Source: Sclerotiophoma versabilis (taxonomy: Eukaryota; Ascomycota; Dothideomycetes; Pleosporales; Didymellaceae). Taken from it: a DNA stretch of 64,000 bases. The notes under the pieces were generated by a model. It had not been told where the DNA came from and did no database searches. It was given only the letters and a program-made list of their open reading frames with translations. Numbering within the stretch: the first letter of the stretch is position 1; every line of letters starts with the position of its first letter. The stretch lies in contig JAAROD010000095.1 in NCBI GenBank assembly GCA_012274445.1, forward strand, positions 806,001 to 870,000, read 5' to 3'. Below are positions 1 through 11,507 of this stretch, piece by piece. The position numbers and the translations under genes were made by a program.

Positions 1-617
1 GAAATTCGCCCACGGTTGGCTTCCATCTCGAACCCTTTCAGGGGTTCTGCATCCTGCACGAGCTTACGAGAGATATCCTAGGATTTGGTTGCAATAGAAG
101 GCGCTCATGGGATTTTATTGTGTATTTGTGTATTTGCCCCGGTGAGGGGGGGGGGGGCTACGACCTTGCGAGCTGGATGCAGTACGTGGGATCTGTGGTT
201 CACGCCGCTTTTGATAGATAACCGCGGTGGGTCTGTTTCATTCTAAAAGTCTCGTTGGTCTCGACCAATTTGAGAATACTCAGAAGGAGCAATATATCAT
301 CTCAGTACCTTCCACTCTTTGTGCAATCAATTGTTATGCAACTCGCACACTGTCTCTTGTAACGCTCCACTGGAAACACTACCAAAAGTCTCAGGCCCTC
401 CGGGATGTGACCCGCAAATCATAACCTAGTGCCACGTTCAGCAAGCCACAATGTCTCGTTCCTCGAAACCCTGTCTTGGCGTCCGTCCCTTCCCCACACT
501 ACGTCATCTCTCGTGGTCGCATTTGCTGCATTGAGATAACAACGACATTGATCTCCAGCGTTTCAACTCCAGGCTCTGCCACATCTTAGCTCGGTCCATT
601 CAACTCAAGCACCAAAG
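1..617. other. Left-edge non-coding stretch
   Basis: I see no convincing gene here. The only open frames are short and without a recognisable motif. A run of 12 G lies at 146-157. The last 150 bases are pyrimidine-rich and run into the start of the DJ-1-like gene, so they are probably its promoter and 5' leader. Confidence 0.5.
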
Positions 618-1431
618 ATGCCGAAAGCATTGATTCTCGTCGCAGATGGTTCGGAAGAGATCGAGTTCGTCACCCCTTATGATGGTAAGCAGCTTCAACT
701 CACTCGCCCTCCCTTCAAATCAACCACATACAACTGACACATCCCAGTGCTCACTCGCGCCGGCTTCGAGATCCAATCTGCTGGCATCAACCTCAAGAAC
801 GAAAACTATGCTCAGTTCGTCTCTCTAGTCTCACGATCAAGCTTACAGTTTCGAAACTCCCACTCACTAATCACTAAACAGCATGACACGCAATATCCGC
901 ATTGTGCCTGATCACCCCAATCTTTCCTCGGTCAGCAGCCCAGAAGACTACGACATACTGATCCTCCCTGGCGGCGCCCCCGGCGCAAAGACTTTCAGCA
1001 ACACCAACGAGGTACTCCAACTCATCACGTCCTTTCGCGCACAGGGCAAGTACGTCGCAGCCATCTGTGCCGGCACAACTGCACTCGTAGCTGCGCAGAA
1101 GCTCGCCGTGTCCAGCAAGACGGAGAGCGAGGCGAGTGAGAAGGTCAAAGTCACGAGTCATCCGAGTGTGCGAGATGAGATCAAGGAGGCTGGGTGGGAG
1201 TATAGCGAGGAAAGGGTTGTTGTTGACAAAAAGGTCATCACCTCGAGAGGGTACGTAGGCAAGATATGTTTAGAAGGATTTCCCGTCAAAGAACTCGGCA
1301 AAGGAGGTTACTAATATTGTTGCAGGCCCGGCACAGCCATGTTGTTCGCACTCACCATTGTAGAGGCGCTGGTCGGTAAGGAGAAGAGGGGTGAGATCTC
1401 CGGACCCTTGATGGTGGCAGAGACTCTTTGA
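618..1431 (+). CDS. DJ-1/PfpI family protein (PARK7-like)
   Basis: Four exons (618-684, 748-814, 882-1250, 1326-1431) join in frame to 202 residues, close to the usual DJ-1 length of about 190. The N-terminus shows the beta strand ALILVADGSEEIEF with the conserved acidic residue of the DJ-1 active site. The middle has PGGAPGA, and the nucleophile elbow AAICAGTTAL carries the catalytic cysteine. The C-terminus (SRGPGTAMLFALTIVEAL) is the family's last helix. Members act as redox-sensing chaperones, glyoxalases or deglycases in cytosol and mitochondria; which activity applies here cannot be told from sequence. The ATG at 618 is the first in frame and lies right before the hydrophobic strand. 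The neighbouring P450 is convergent, its end 250 bp away. Confidence 0.9.
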
Positions 1432-1681
1432 GCGCAGACTTGAAGCTTTATCGCATTTCGAATCTTCTTGTGGTGGTGTGCAGAAATGGTCATAAACTAA
1501 CATGTCTCTTGCTATCCTTCTTCGACCGGAAACAAAGAGCTCAGTCTTACCCTTAGTGCATTGAGTCTACACCGCAGAGAAGTATTAAAGGCCTTTGTAA
1601 GTATCGACTTTGTTATCATCGATATTGACTAGCACTAGCCTCTACTATATCTAGCTACTCAAAACTTCGTCAAGGAATCGT

Positions 1682-3396
1682 TTATGCCTCTGTCTTCTTG
1701 AACAGCAACTTCTTTGTCGGATTCGGCGAGATGTTCCTTCCAATCTCGATTTGCCCATACCGATCCGTCAAACCATCTGGCATCTTCATATCATAATCCA
1801 GGATCATTTTCGCAACAATCATCTTGATCTCATTGGCAGCGAAGAAGCGGCCAGGGCATGCATGTCGTCCATATCCAAACGCCAGATTCTGCTCGTTTGT
1901 AGTGACAAATTGATTGCGCGCGTGATCAGTCGTGCTACCACCGCGTCGTAGCTTGTAGTGCCGGAAGCCGTCGAACTTCTCACTTTCGGGGTAGAGTGTT
2001 GAGTCACTGTAGATGGCTTGCGAGGGAACCTCGATGATAACGCCTGGCGGGATGTATTGGCCGTTAGAAAGGGTTATTCCTTTGAGGACTCTGCGACCGA
2101 ACGATGCTGATATTGTCAGTACGTATTTAGTTTAGAAGTTATCTCCATGACTCACTCATGCCTGGTGGATAACATCGGTTGACCTCCTTCATATAGCTGT
2201 CGAGCTTCTCCATCTGCTGCAATGCCTTTACGGTGACGTTACCATTGTGCTCAGCCAGGACGCTGCGAATCTCTTCTCGCAGAGGATCAATGTACTCGGG
2301 CGTTGCGGCCAGGGTGTAGAATATGTTGGTAGCTGTAAGAGAAGTCGTGTGGATTGCGGCAAAGATCAAGCCGAGCTGATATTTAGCAAACTGCTCGACA
2401 GGCAAATTGTCTCCAGCGCTTCGATCCAAAATCCACTGTGTCATGTCGTCCGGCTTCTCCCAGTTGGGGTCTTTTGCGGCTTCCCGTCTTTGCTTGATAA
2501 GAGGATGGAGATATTCTGCGAGCATCTTCTCTCTCTGGCGCAGGCGGCGGATCTCCGGCGTTCGTGATGCCATAAAAGGTCTGAGCCAGGGTCGCAACTT
2601 CTTGATGGCCGTCACAGAGTCGATCAAATCCAGTGTGTAGTTGGTCGCGCAGTCGAGATACCTCGGGTCTGAACACAACCCTGCTCCAACGAAGACACGG
2701 CCAGAGACCTGTGCGACGATATCGACGATAGTCTTGTAGATAGTAACCTCGGTCCAGTCATTGCATTTAGGCATATACTTCTCAACACACGTGTCGACTT
2801 CTTGTTGTACAATGGGGTTCATACGACCTATAGTTGTCAGCATGCCGATCGTCCACAGTGGAGCTATGTACTTACCAAGAGCAGGAGTAAGATCTGACTT
2901 AACAGAGTGAACTACCAGATGGGACTCTGTCTCCATCTTGGTATACTTGGTCTCCATGGTCTGATGTGTGTCAGGCTTGCAGTATTCCAACTGTCAACTG
3001 AATACCAACCTTTTCGATGGCTTTAGGAAAGCTAAGAACATCATCGGGAAGCTTCCTGAGTTCAGGTAATAGACTGCTCGGCACGACGACGTTGTCCTCT
3101 CCGTCAGACGATGCAATACGGTAGACAGAGTCTTTAAACTATCAGCTTGTCAGTAGCTGCAGGCTTGATGTGTAGAGTATGCTCACCTTCTCATATCCGT
3201 CGAGGTACATTTTCTTCGCGGAGGTGAGATACGCCTGTCGTTGCTTCTCTCCACCGGTCGGCCCACCAAAGACCGGCAGCTTCGCGAGTTGCGACTTGTA
3301 GCTGAGTCTCGGTAATAAGGCGCATACTGCGAAGATCAGAGCAGCAACCGCTGCTGTCTGCATAGTATGTGCCAGTCCTGTGTACTGGATCTCCAT
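1682..3396 (-). CDS. Cytochrome P450 monooxygenase, ent-kaurene-oxidase-like group
   Basis: Five exons (3187-3396, 3010-3138, 2876-2960, 2156-2827, 1682-2106) join in frame to 506 residues, a normal microsomal P450 length. An N-terminal hydrophobic anchor (residues about 12-30) suggests the ER membrane. The I-helix has AAIHTTSLTATN, the ExxR motif is EVNR, and the heme loop is FGYGRHACPGRFFA with the axial cysteine. The I-helix form and the PDDVLSFPKAIE segment resemble the fungal ent-kaurene oxidase type (CYP503-like), but this group has many other substrates, so the reaction is unknown. The next gene upstream on the same strand is an MFS permease. No terpene cyclase, PKS or NRPS gene is in the window. 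Confidence 0.92.
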
Positions 3397-4626
3397 GGCT
3401 GTCGATGAAGTGTAATGTTGAATCGTTGTAATACCTCGGCATGGCCGTATTTAACTTCTTCATCGTCCGATTCTCCGGCCAAGTTGGAGCATGAGGACTC
3501 TAGGCATTCCGCATCGAAAGTGCTCCATGATCTGCGTGAAACACAGAATACGGTGAATACGGGCTTGGTAAACAAGCAATGTGGCTCCAAGCGAAGGATT
3601 GTTCTCTCCGATGCTAGTAGCGAAAGGGTATGGTGCCCGTCGATCGCAACGCCCCTGCCACTAGAGCCGAGACTTATATGGAGTCGGAGAAGCATATGAC
3701 CAATCGTGCATGCTCGGTTGCAAAGGTGCCGCTGAAGATACGCAGGAGGTAGTGTGGAGAAGCTTGCTGTTGTGTACTCGGATGAAGGGTTGCCGTTCCG
3801 ACGCGAACGCCCTCATCGGACCGTTGTGGCATGCCGAGTGAGGTTCAGTTGCCTCAATGAGAGGCACACACGAGGTCTTGACCTGAAGGTGTTGCGCGTG
3901 TACATTTCCAGAAGTTGGGCTGATGGGAGTTGTTGTGTTACACGGCGAGTCCTTTCCTGAGCGTTACCATGCATCGGCTGGTGCCTCCCGAGCTAGTCCC
4001 GGCGCTTCTAACTTCGTCCTTTTTGAGACCTTCCCCACAAGGTCACCACAGTGATGAAAATCAAAGCAAGACATTAGCGGAGATTCACAGCGAGAGATCT
4101 GTTGAGGTTGCGCGATAGTACCCTGCAGGTCTGACCCTGGAGAGGTAACGATAAAGGCGAGTGTACTAGCCAAGATAGGTACTCGTGTGGAGGTCTCGAC
4201 TCTTGCCGACTATGTCGCGTGCATGCGTGGTGACACCTGCTGTACGAGTAGCAGAATCAGGTTCATTCTCAAACATCGTCTGATCAAGCCACGGCTCTCA
4301 AGCACATTCGCAAGAACAGCTTCCGGGCAGACACAAGTCCAAATTTCGATGTAACTCTTGTCCAACCTTATTTATGACATAGTGCCAAAGACTTCTGTCA
4401 GTGGATGTTGAAGTGGATATAAATCGTGACTGCGACGAGTGCATGCTGCGACATCCAGGAGCTATGCATCGACCCAAATGTTGGAATCGTTGTTGTAGTG
4501 GTCCGAGCATAGAAGTGATATCCAGTCAAATTCTTATAGTTCTCACATGCCCTCTAGGTCGCAAAACGGAAATCAAGACTATCACATGTGTCAGCTTGAA
4601 GAACTTCGGCGTCGTCATTGAAATGC
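3397..4626. other. Intergenic region between P450 and MFS genes
   Basis: About 1.2 kb with only short, motif-free open frames on both strands. It must hold the P450 promoter and the 3' end of the permease transcript. I see no repeat or element. Confidence 0.5.
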
Positions 4627-6757
4627 CTACCGCTTGTTGCCCTCATCTGTTGTTGTTGTCCTGTAACTGTCCTTCTCCTCTTCAGTGAACGCATCCCATT
4701 TCTTTGCCTTCTGATCATTCCTCCATCGATAGTAAAAGTAAGTTCCGGGGTATTGGATGAACTGTTGGTGGTCAGTCTCCACAACCGATACTCATAGCTG
4801 GGCCTTGACGATGAGAATACTTACACACATCCATACACATATGACCAAAAGTCCCTTGTTCGCTTTGAAGTATCGTGGTGCATCGGTAGGTTGATAGACT
4901 GAGAGCTGTTAGTTCCGTTTTTTATGTCTGCAGGTATCGATAGGGCTCACTGTTGGCACCAATCATTCCACTGACTTGGACAAACATGTTGTAGAGTGAG
5001 GCAGAAACCGTTCGGTTCTGTACAGAGCCGGCGTTTCTCGATGTCCAAGCTACTTGTATGGGATGCGTGCTGTGTTCAGTCAGCCTGCGATCCAGAGACT
5101 ATTAGTGCATATATTTACTAAGGGAAGGAGAGCAACACTGTCGCAATGGCAAAGTAGGCCCATCCACTGATTGGATCTTTCATTGCGATCAGAGCAGCGA
5201 AGCAAGGAAGCAACCAAGCATCTTCCGCCATCGACACGAAGCTCCTATTATTGATCAACTCACTGAATGCAGTGATTAGGAGCATCGTGATGCTAGAGCC
5301 GACGATGTACGGGATCGATAGTAGGTTGGACTGAATGACGTCGAAGCCAAGGTCGCGGAACGAAAGCGTTAAATACTGCGACACCGGATATTTCGGGATA
5401 CCGAACAGCAAACCCAGGGCATACAATGGCCACATATCGTAGTCTTTTGAGCATTTCCAGATCTGGCCAATCGAGAGACCTTGCCGGTTGTACATGCCAC
5501 CCTTGTGAGGGTCATCTCGAATGACTGAGCACCAGCATTAGATTAAAAGGGTTGACGCCATAGACCGAGACGACATACCTGAGTTCACGATGATCTTCTG
5601 TTCTTTCTCGTTGAAATACCCCTTAGGATTCCACCAGCTCTTCGTTCTTGTTGGACACTGCGGCATCAGGAAAAACGACATCAGTCCAATCGTGAAAGTA
5701 AACATCCCCCTGCTCTATATCAGTAAAGTTTGCAGGGTGCCACTCAAGAAGTGGACTCACTCGATGAGAAACAACCACCTCCACCCCTCATAGCCCAGGA
5801 TACCACGCATAGAAACTAAGCCGACTGCTGCGAAGCCAACACCAATGTCAACCAGCTGGGACGACATCCAGAACCATGCCAACCGAATAGGCAAACTCTT
5901 GCCTGTATAGAAGTAGCTGAGGTAAAGAATGGTGTCCGGGATGAAGCCACCTTGAAACGTGGCAATCAAGTATCTTGTAGCAAGGAAGGAAGCTCTGCCT
6001 TTCAGGAAGAACTGCATTGCAGAGATCAGACTGAATAAACAGATCTGTATCGGGATCCATAGGTCTGGACCGATGCGTTTCGAGATGAGCTGTGAGGGCA
6101 GCTCGGCAACGAGGAAACCGACACGCGAGATAGTTTGACCAAGGTTGTAGTCAACTCGAGTGATACCGATATCGTCTAGCATGTTGTCCGACACTGCATT
6201 GCTGATGTTATTCCGGTCGATGTTCAGTGCAGCAAACATGACACAGACCCAAATCTGTGTGCTGATTAGCCCCTAGTCCTTGTGACCTACACAGATCATT
6301 CATACCATAATCTTCCAGTCTACCTTTCGCCGGACCGCATTCTCTTCTCGCCAGCTCCAGCGGAAGCTGGGATCAAAGGCAGACCAATTCTCCCATTTGG
6401 GGTGAATGTAAAGGCTCTTGAGCTCTTCTGTGTTCTCTGAATCCCAGATGCTCGGTTGGGTCGCAACCTTTGACGGTCAGTGTGCAACACGATATCCTTC
6501 CCACACGGGCTGACACGTACTGCGTCGAGGTCATATGTATTCTTTCTCGGTCCTTTTCGGATCCTCAAGAAGCGTAGAATGTAGTCTCCCAAGGCTGCTT
6601 CCATCCGTTGTGTTTCTTCCGTTGCTAGGTTGGTGACGGTGGGGGTCTCCTTGACAGGCTGTTTGCTGTCGATGCCTTTCGACGAATCGCGGTCATCATG
6701 GTCGGAAACTGTTGAGCTGGCGACGGGCGGGGATGTGGTGTGAGTTTTGGTGGACAT
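4627..6757 (-). CDS. MFS permease of the Dal5 (anion:cation symporter) family
   Basis: Eight exons (6521-6757, 6306-6467, 5761-6254, 5579-5709, 5119-5524, 4951-5069, 4825-4898, 4627-4761) join in frame to 585 residues. After a hydrophilic, Ser/Thr-rich N-terminus comes the family signature VDWKIM followed by MFAALNIDRNNISNAVSDN at the first membrane helix. About twelve hydrophobic segments follow, and the late motif is HPIQVAWTSRNAGS..RTVSASLYNM. These features are typical of fungal allantoate, nicotinate and pantothenate carriers; the real substrate cannot be predicted. The gene is on the same strand as the P450, 1.2 kb upstream of it, so the pair could be co-regulated, but nothing in the sequence proves it. 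Confidence 0.9.
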
Positions 6758-8082
6758 CTTTGCTGTGAAGACTGGTACAGTCTAGCGATTGCTGCTACGT
6801 TTTCGCCAGATTTATTAGGCAAAACAGTGTGCTTCGTACTGAACAAACCTACACATCCATCAGGTGTGAAATGCGATACCCTTATAAAGAGGCACCCGGT
6901 TGTAAAGGCAAAACCAGACCCACCATTCGCCCTTGTCACTGACATTGTCCAATGACCCAAATCATACCACAGAAGCACACTACGCGGTTTGTGTGGATAT
7001 GTAAATGCAAAATCTTTGCTCCAAACCCAGTGAAACATGTCTAGTGGACATCACGCAAGGAGATGTGAATATTTCGAATATATCTGCCGTGGAGATGCTG
7101 GACAATGCGGTGCGCCAAGCATATCGTCATTTGAATCGATTTCGCGCAATTGAATTGTCCTCGCATCGAGCGACTCAGGCAAGCACGCGAACAAGCCACT
7201 TGAGCAATCTGTGAATAATGAAGGTCAAGTTCAGTGGCGACCTTCGATGCTTTTCGCATAAGAGCCGCGCATAGCTCGTGCTGCTGATGACAATGCAATA
7301 GCGCCCGCTTGGTCTGGGCTACAATAAGGCTGGCCCCAACCTCATGGTATAGAGAGTTCATCGCACATTCAATCATTGTGTTCGACGATACTGCTCTGAT
7401 TCGCAACCTCGAGATGGTACTGTCGCTCCACGAATGCTGTCTTCGCCCACTCTTACCCCTCTAAACGAGTGCGTGCGAGCGTATTAAGCAGATCCTGTTT
7501 TATATGTTCTATGACATGTTGTTATTTGCAAGCATCTCGCGGTACGCTGCATATGGCACAACTTGTATCAGGAAGGTGTAAGCAGTGTCAGCTGGATGGT
7601 GTTGAGCGTCGTTGTTCCTGATTTAGCGTGCTTGAGCCCACTTCACTCCACCTTTGAGCCTTCCCTTACGTGATTTGCTTCTTCCAGGGCATTGCCACAC
7701 AAAATCGTTCTAATAAATGGAGCCTGTGTTGTCGTTTGAGAATGCGTGAACAAGAGGAACGAGAAAACAAAACCCTCACGGAAGGCAAAGACAAAGCCAC
7801 TGGTTGGTAAGGCTCAGGAGATGCTAATGCCCCAATGTCCAGCGTCTCATCGTTGCTCTGATGCACATCCTATACCCAAGGACGATGGTGATAAGGGCGG
7901 CGCCTGCCGCAGGTATATTGTAGACGGCAAAAGCTCCTACCTTACCGACTCTAGCACTCTGAAGGATGGAGAATGCGCTCCCCCGTTCGACGTTGTCTTT
8001 GCGTGACTGCCAGGTAGCCGCATAAGAGTCTGCACAATACCTTTATTGAGCCAATGTATGCTGCTGGCCCGGAATAGAGGGC
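6758..8082. other. Intergenic region upstream of the MFS gene
   Basis: About 1.3 kb. A 121-codon frame at 7041-7406 on the minus strand starts only with TTG and has no recognisable domain, so I do not call it. The rest shows nothing I can support. Confidence 0.45.
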
Positions 8083-8229
8083 TTACCAAATCTTACTCCC
8101 TTCGGTCTTCGGTCCAAAGCCGAAACGGTATTTGCCGGACGCAACCATCGAGGCTGCAGCAACGGACGCAATCGTAGCGCGGGTGAAGGGGCGTGTGGTT
8201 TTCCACTGATGCAGACGATGTGAAAACAT
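8083..8229 (-). CDS. Possible 48-residue mini-protein (unproven)
   Basis: An ATG at 8229 opens a 48-codon frame with a basic N-terminus, an Ala/Ser-rich middle that could be a weak membrane segment (ATIASVAAASMVAS) and a conserved-looking tail (GKYRFGFGPKTEGSKIW). An AATAAA hexamer on the same strand lies about 37 nt after the stop. Size and composition recall small mitochondrial inner-membrane subunits, but I do not recognise the family. It could equally be the 3' untranslated region of the NDUFA2 homologue 440 bp upstream. Confidence 0.22.
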   Translation of the reverse strand: MFSHRLHQWKTTRPFTRATIASVAAASMVASGKYRFGFGPKTEGSKIW

Positions 8230-8670
8230 GCGATGAATTGTGGGGATCTGGAGGCACGGTATGAGTTTGCGAAGCCAAACGAGAAATTTGAGTGATGAAA
8301 GCGAGGATGGATGATAATGAGACGAGACAAGCGAGGGAAGCATGCAAGTCGGAGGCACAGGTTACAGGAAGCGCCGTGTTACCGCCGGTGTTAGCTGAAG
8401 CCCCCTCTTGCAAGCGATGACTGCGGCTGGTAAGCAAAGGAGCAATGTATGCTCCTGCGTAGCGATTGCAAATGCAGTCGAGCGGCGGTGCAGCTTTGGG
8501 TTTGTCCAAAGGATGGCTGATGGTGGGGCAAGGTGGGCGCTGGCTGCTGGAAGAAGTACATTCGTCATAATACACATGTACATGGCTGTGCTCGAATTTG
8601 CCGCTGCTCTTTCGAGTCTTTCTCGAATCTCCTCTGGCTCTTCTCGATGCCATGCCATCTCGGCTCCCCC

Positions 8671-9107
8671 CTATGCTGTCTCGGATTGCACAAGCTCGGC
8701 GACCTTCTGCTCGATCGACTTGTCATCCAGGCCCTTCAGCGGCACCTTCTTCTCCTTTCCGTAGTCTGCGCAATTGTCAGTGCAGTCGGCTGGGTGGGGT
8801 GGCGGGTCAGACGCACTGTATCGCGCAAAGAGGGTGGGCTCGAAGCCGCTGGCCTCGCGGATGAGGATCGGGGTGTGCGGGTTGTGCTTCTTCATGGTGG
8901 GGTAGCTGCGCTGGAGGAAGTTCCTGCAGGGCGAATTAGCCAGTGGTCCTGCCGTGCGCAGTCTCTTCCAGCTGCGCGGGCGCATGGCAATCTTCGCGCG
9001 GTGCCGTGGGCGACGGCGTACCGTGTCGCGGCGCTGTGCTCGCTCGTCTGGCAGAACAGAAACCTCAGCTCCTTCAGGCCGGCACTGAATGCATACTTGG
9101 ACGCCAT
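8671..9107 (-). CDS. NADH:ubiquinone oxidoreductase subunit NDUFA2/B8 (fungal 10.5 kDa subunit)
   Basis: Three exons (9022-9107, 8817-8923, 8671-8765) join in frame to 95 residues, the normal size for this accessory complex I subunit. Hallmarks of its thioredoxin-like fold are visible: KELRFLFCQTSEHSAATR, RSYPTMKKHNPHTPILIREASG and a basic-acidic C-terminal helix. From family knowledge it sits in the matrix arm of mitochondrial complex I. The ATG at 9107 gives the canonical MASKYAF start. The 98-bp and 51-bp introns have GT..AG borders. It is divergent from the pyruvate carrier gene, with 247 bp between the start codons. Confidence 0.95.
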
Positions 9108-9354
9108 CGTGAGTCGTGTTCCGGGCGGGGGCGGCTGTCAATTGGTGTCGTTCGTCGCCCTCACCACCCTGACGTTCCTCCAGCTCTCGCCCGCTACGCC
9201 GAGAAGGGCATGGCGGGCAGTCGGAGCGCGCCCAAGATGCCCCGAAATCTGAGTTCCGGCATCGCGACCGCGGACGGGCGACGACTCCTCACCGTCGACA
9301 ACCCACGACCCGCATCCTCCAACTGCCGCCTCCTCGACGGTCGAACACACCGCC
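9108..9354. promoter_or_regulatory. Short shared promoter between two divergent mitochondrial genes
   Basis: Only 247 bp separate the start codons of the NDUFA2 homologue (minus) and the pyruvate carrier (plus). The segment is GC-rich without an obvious TATA box. Both products act in mitochondrial respiration or fuel entry, so a common control region is plausible; that is inference. Confidence 0.6.
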
Positions 9355-9987
9355 ATGTCGTTCCGCCCCGGCTCCCGCATCTTCAGCGCCTTCCGCACAA
9401 ACTACCGCCAGTTCTACGCCCGCCGCAATGCGTCAACAGCACCCGGCGTCGAGCCCACTGGCTTCGCAAAGCTCTGGAACTCGCCCGTTGGCCCCAAGAC
9501 GGTCCACTTCTGGTACGCCTCAAGCGCTCTCTGCCCAGCCGCGCTTTCCCGACTGCTCTAGAGGAGGGCAATCCTCCTGTCCGGACCCCGAGCAGAGCCG
9601 CACAACAGCCACAGCCACAGCCACAGCCACAGCCATACCCAACCACATGCTGACTGATTGCACAGGGCACCCGTCATGAAATGGGCCATGGTGGCCGCCG
9701 GCGCCGCCGACTTTGCGCGCCCCGCCGAGTCCCTGTCTTTGACCCAGAACTTCGCCCTCATGTCCACTGGCGCCATCTGGACGCGCTGGTGCTTCGTCAT
9801 CCGGCCCAAGAACGTCGCCCTGGCCGCCGTCAACGCCCTGCTGTTCTGCGTCGGCGCCACCCAGGTCGGCAGGATCTACTCCTACAACCAGAGCTTGAAG
9901 GCGAGCGACCTGGCCAAGGCCGAGGGCAAGGAGCTGGAGCACGATCTGAAGGCGACTGCCGCCAAGGCCGAGAAGAAGCTGTCGTAG
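9355..9987 (+). CDS. Mitochondrial pyruvate carrier subunit (MPC2/MPC3 type)
   Basis: Two exons (9355-9512, 9666-9987) join in frame to 159 residues. An Arg-rich N-terminus is followed by the family core: WNSPVGPKTVHFWAPVMKW, then ARPAESLSLTQNFALMSTG, then WTRWCFVIRPKNVALAAVN, with about three membrane segments and a Lys/Ala-rich tail. MPC2-type subunits pair with MPC1 to import pyruvate across the inner mitochondrial membrane. The 153-bp intron carries a CCACAG-type hexanucleotide repeat near its end. The 3' end faces the next gene's 3' end, 272 bp away. Confidence 0.94.
9605..9634 (+). repeat. ACAGCC hexanucleotide microsatellite inside the MPC intron
   Basis: Five perfect ACAGCC copies lie about 30 bp before the intron's 3' splice site. 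Each copy contains a CAG, so copy number could offer competing 3' splice sites. Confidence 0.9.
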
Positions 9988-10259
9988 GGCAGGCTTGAAG
10001 AAGCGTGGGAGTGGTGGTCGGTGAGAGGGCTGAGAAGGAAGGACAAAGGCTGGAGGCATTCAGGAAGAGTCTGTGCATAAGCATATGGAACTGGCGTGTA
10101 CGATTTATCTCACTATGCGAGCATGGCACAATCAAAGTTTGGCGATATTCATTAGCATTCAACTCCCAGTTTGGACACTTGTCTCATCCACCCAACTTCC
10201 GGTCCCTATAGGTGCTTGTCCAAGAAAGAAAACTGGCTGGCGCGGAGCCCTTTGACACT

Positions 10260-11507
10260 CTAGACATATTGAAATATGACCTCGAAGCGTCGGTGTGTGG
10301 GGTCCGTACCTGCCTCCAGCTCATGTTTGCGCCGAGACGTCTTCGTTAGAAAGCTGGCCCTGCACACCCTGCAGAGAAAGAAGTCTTCGTCATCGCCCGG
10401 GTCCTCCACATGATGCTCCAGCCGTTGTTCGCCTGTGCTGAACGTCCTCGAACATCCTTCAATCTTACGACTGTAGAACAGTTCGCCGTCATCATCTTCG
10501 CCGACGGCGGGGCGTTCGGCCACTCTGCTGTTGTACTCGGCTGACTGGCTACTTCCCGGGTAGCAGAATTGACCCGGCTGGCTCGAATTGCTGCTTACCG
10601 TATGGGTCTGCTGGGTCTGCTGAGTCTTCCGGCCATTTTGTCCTTGTGACCCTGCAACGCTCGTGGATAGAGGATGCATAGAGATAGGAGTGTTGCTACT
10701 GTTCCAGGAGGGTCGGGTTGCGCTACTGTTGCGCACAGCCTCGCATTTTGAGGGAGCCGCGTGAGCATTGGTCAGTCTTTCACCTCCAGTCGGCGTCAGT
10801 GTGGTAGGCCTGCGACGTCTAGTAACCGTAGTAGCTTCTTGGGATACTACGCCCGTTTCCACCACGTCGATGTATTTCAACGCTGCCTGGAGGCCCTCAG
10901 GCACATATTTGCGCCGCGGACCCGACCGCAAAGGTCCGCTCGGACGCCGCACTGTCGTGTCGTAAGAATCGCTGGAATCGCTGTCGTATCTCAGTCCAGT
11001 CAACCTGGCAAACCCGTCTGCTACAGCCATTCCTGTTCTGTTCATGTAGTCCTTGCTCTTCGCCCAGCGCTTCTTCGCCTTTGCACGTACGCTTGACCCG
11101 GGAGATAATCGAAATTCCTCTACCTTGACTGTAGCGCTATCTTTTCTCTTTTTGGCAACCAGGGTCGCGCCACAGAATGCCATCTCGCATTCAAAATAGT
11201 AACGACCGTTCCGCTTGAGATTCTCTACGCGCTCGGGTGATGTAGTTCCCTGTCCTCTGCATTTCGGGCATGTCCAGTCATCGATGTTGTGTTCATTGCT
11301 GAAAGGGTTGGCCGTAGCGGCTGTGACTGCTGCTCTTGCTTGTCGTTGTCCAGCACTGATTCTCCGAATCGGATCGCCTTCACTGAGAGGCTGCTGGGAG
11401 TGAGAAGATCCGGACCAGGTACCGGGCACATCGTTCCTCTTCCGCAGGGCTAAACGCGCCTGTTCCTTGACGACGTCATGTGGTTTATGACCAGAGCTCC
11501 ACTCCAT
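10260..11507 (-). CDS. Hypothetical protein with two putative zinc-binding motifs
   Basis: A single-exon frame of 415 residues from the ATG at 11507; the frame is open further upstream. Near residue 75 is a four-cysteine cluster, CPKC followed by CEMAFC about 21 residues later, typical of a zinc ribbon. Near the C-terminus is CRVCRASFLTKTSRRKHELE..DPTH, resembling a C2H2 finger. Between them are a basic stretch and a long Ser/Thr/Gln-rich, probably disordered region. I do not recognise the family. A nucleic-acid-binding role is possible but only inferred from the motifs. Confidence 0.65.
   Translation of the reverse strand: MEWSSGHKPHDVVKEQARLALRKRNDVPGTWSGSSHSQQPLSEGDPIRRISAGQRQARAAVTAATANPFSNEHNIDDWTCPKCRGQGTTSPERVENLKRNGRYYFECEMAFCGATLVAKKRKDSATVKVEEFRLSPGSSVRAKAKKRWAKSKDYMNRTGMAVADGFARLTGLRYDSDSSDSYDTTVRRPSGPLRSGPRRKYVPEGLQAALKYIDVVETGVVSQEATTVTRRRRPTTLTPTGGERLTNAHAAPSKCEAVRNSSATRPSWNSSNTPISMHPLSTSVAGSQGQNGRKTQQTQQTHTVSSNSSQPGQFCYPGSSQSAEYNSRVAERPAVGEDDDGELFYSRKIEGCSRTFSTGEQRLEHHVEDPGDDEDFFLCRVCRASFLTKTSRRKHELEAGTDPTHRRFEVIFQYV

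Noticed and set aside
7041..7406. 121-codon minus-strand frame
   Set aside because: It begins with TTG only, contains no recognisable domain, and no neighbouring exon extends it.
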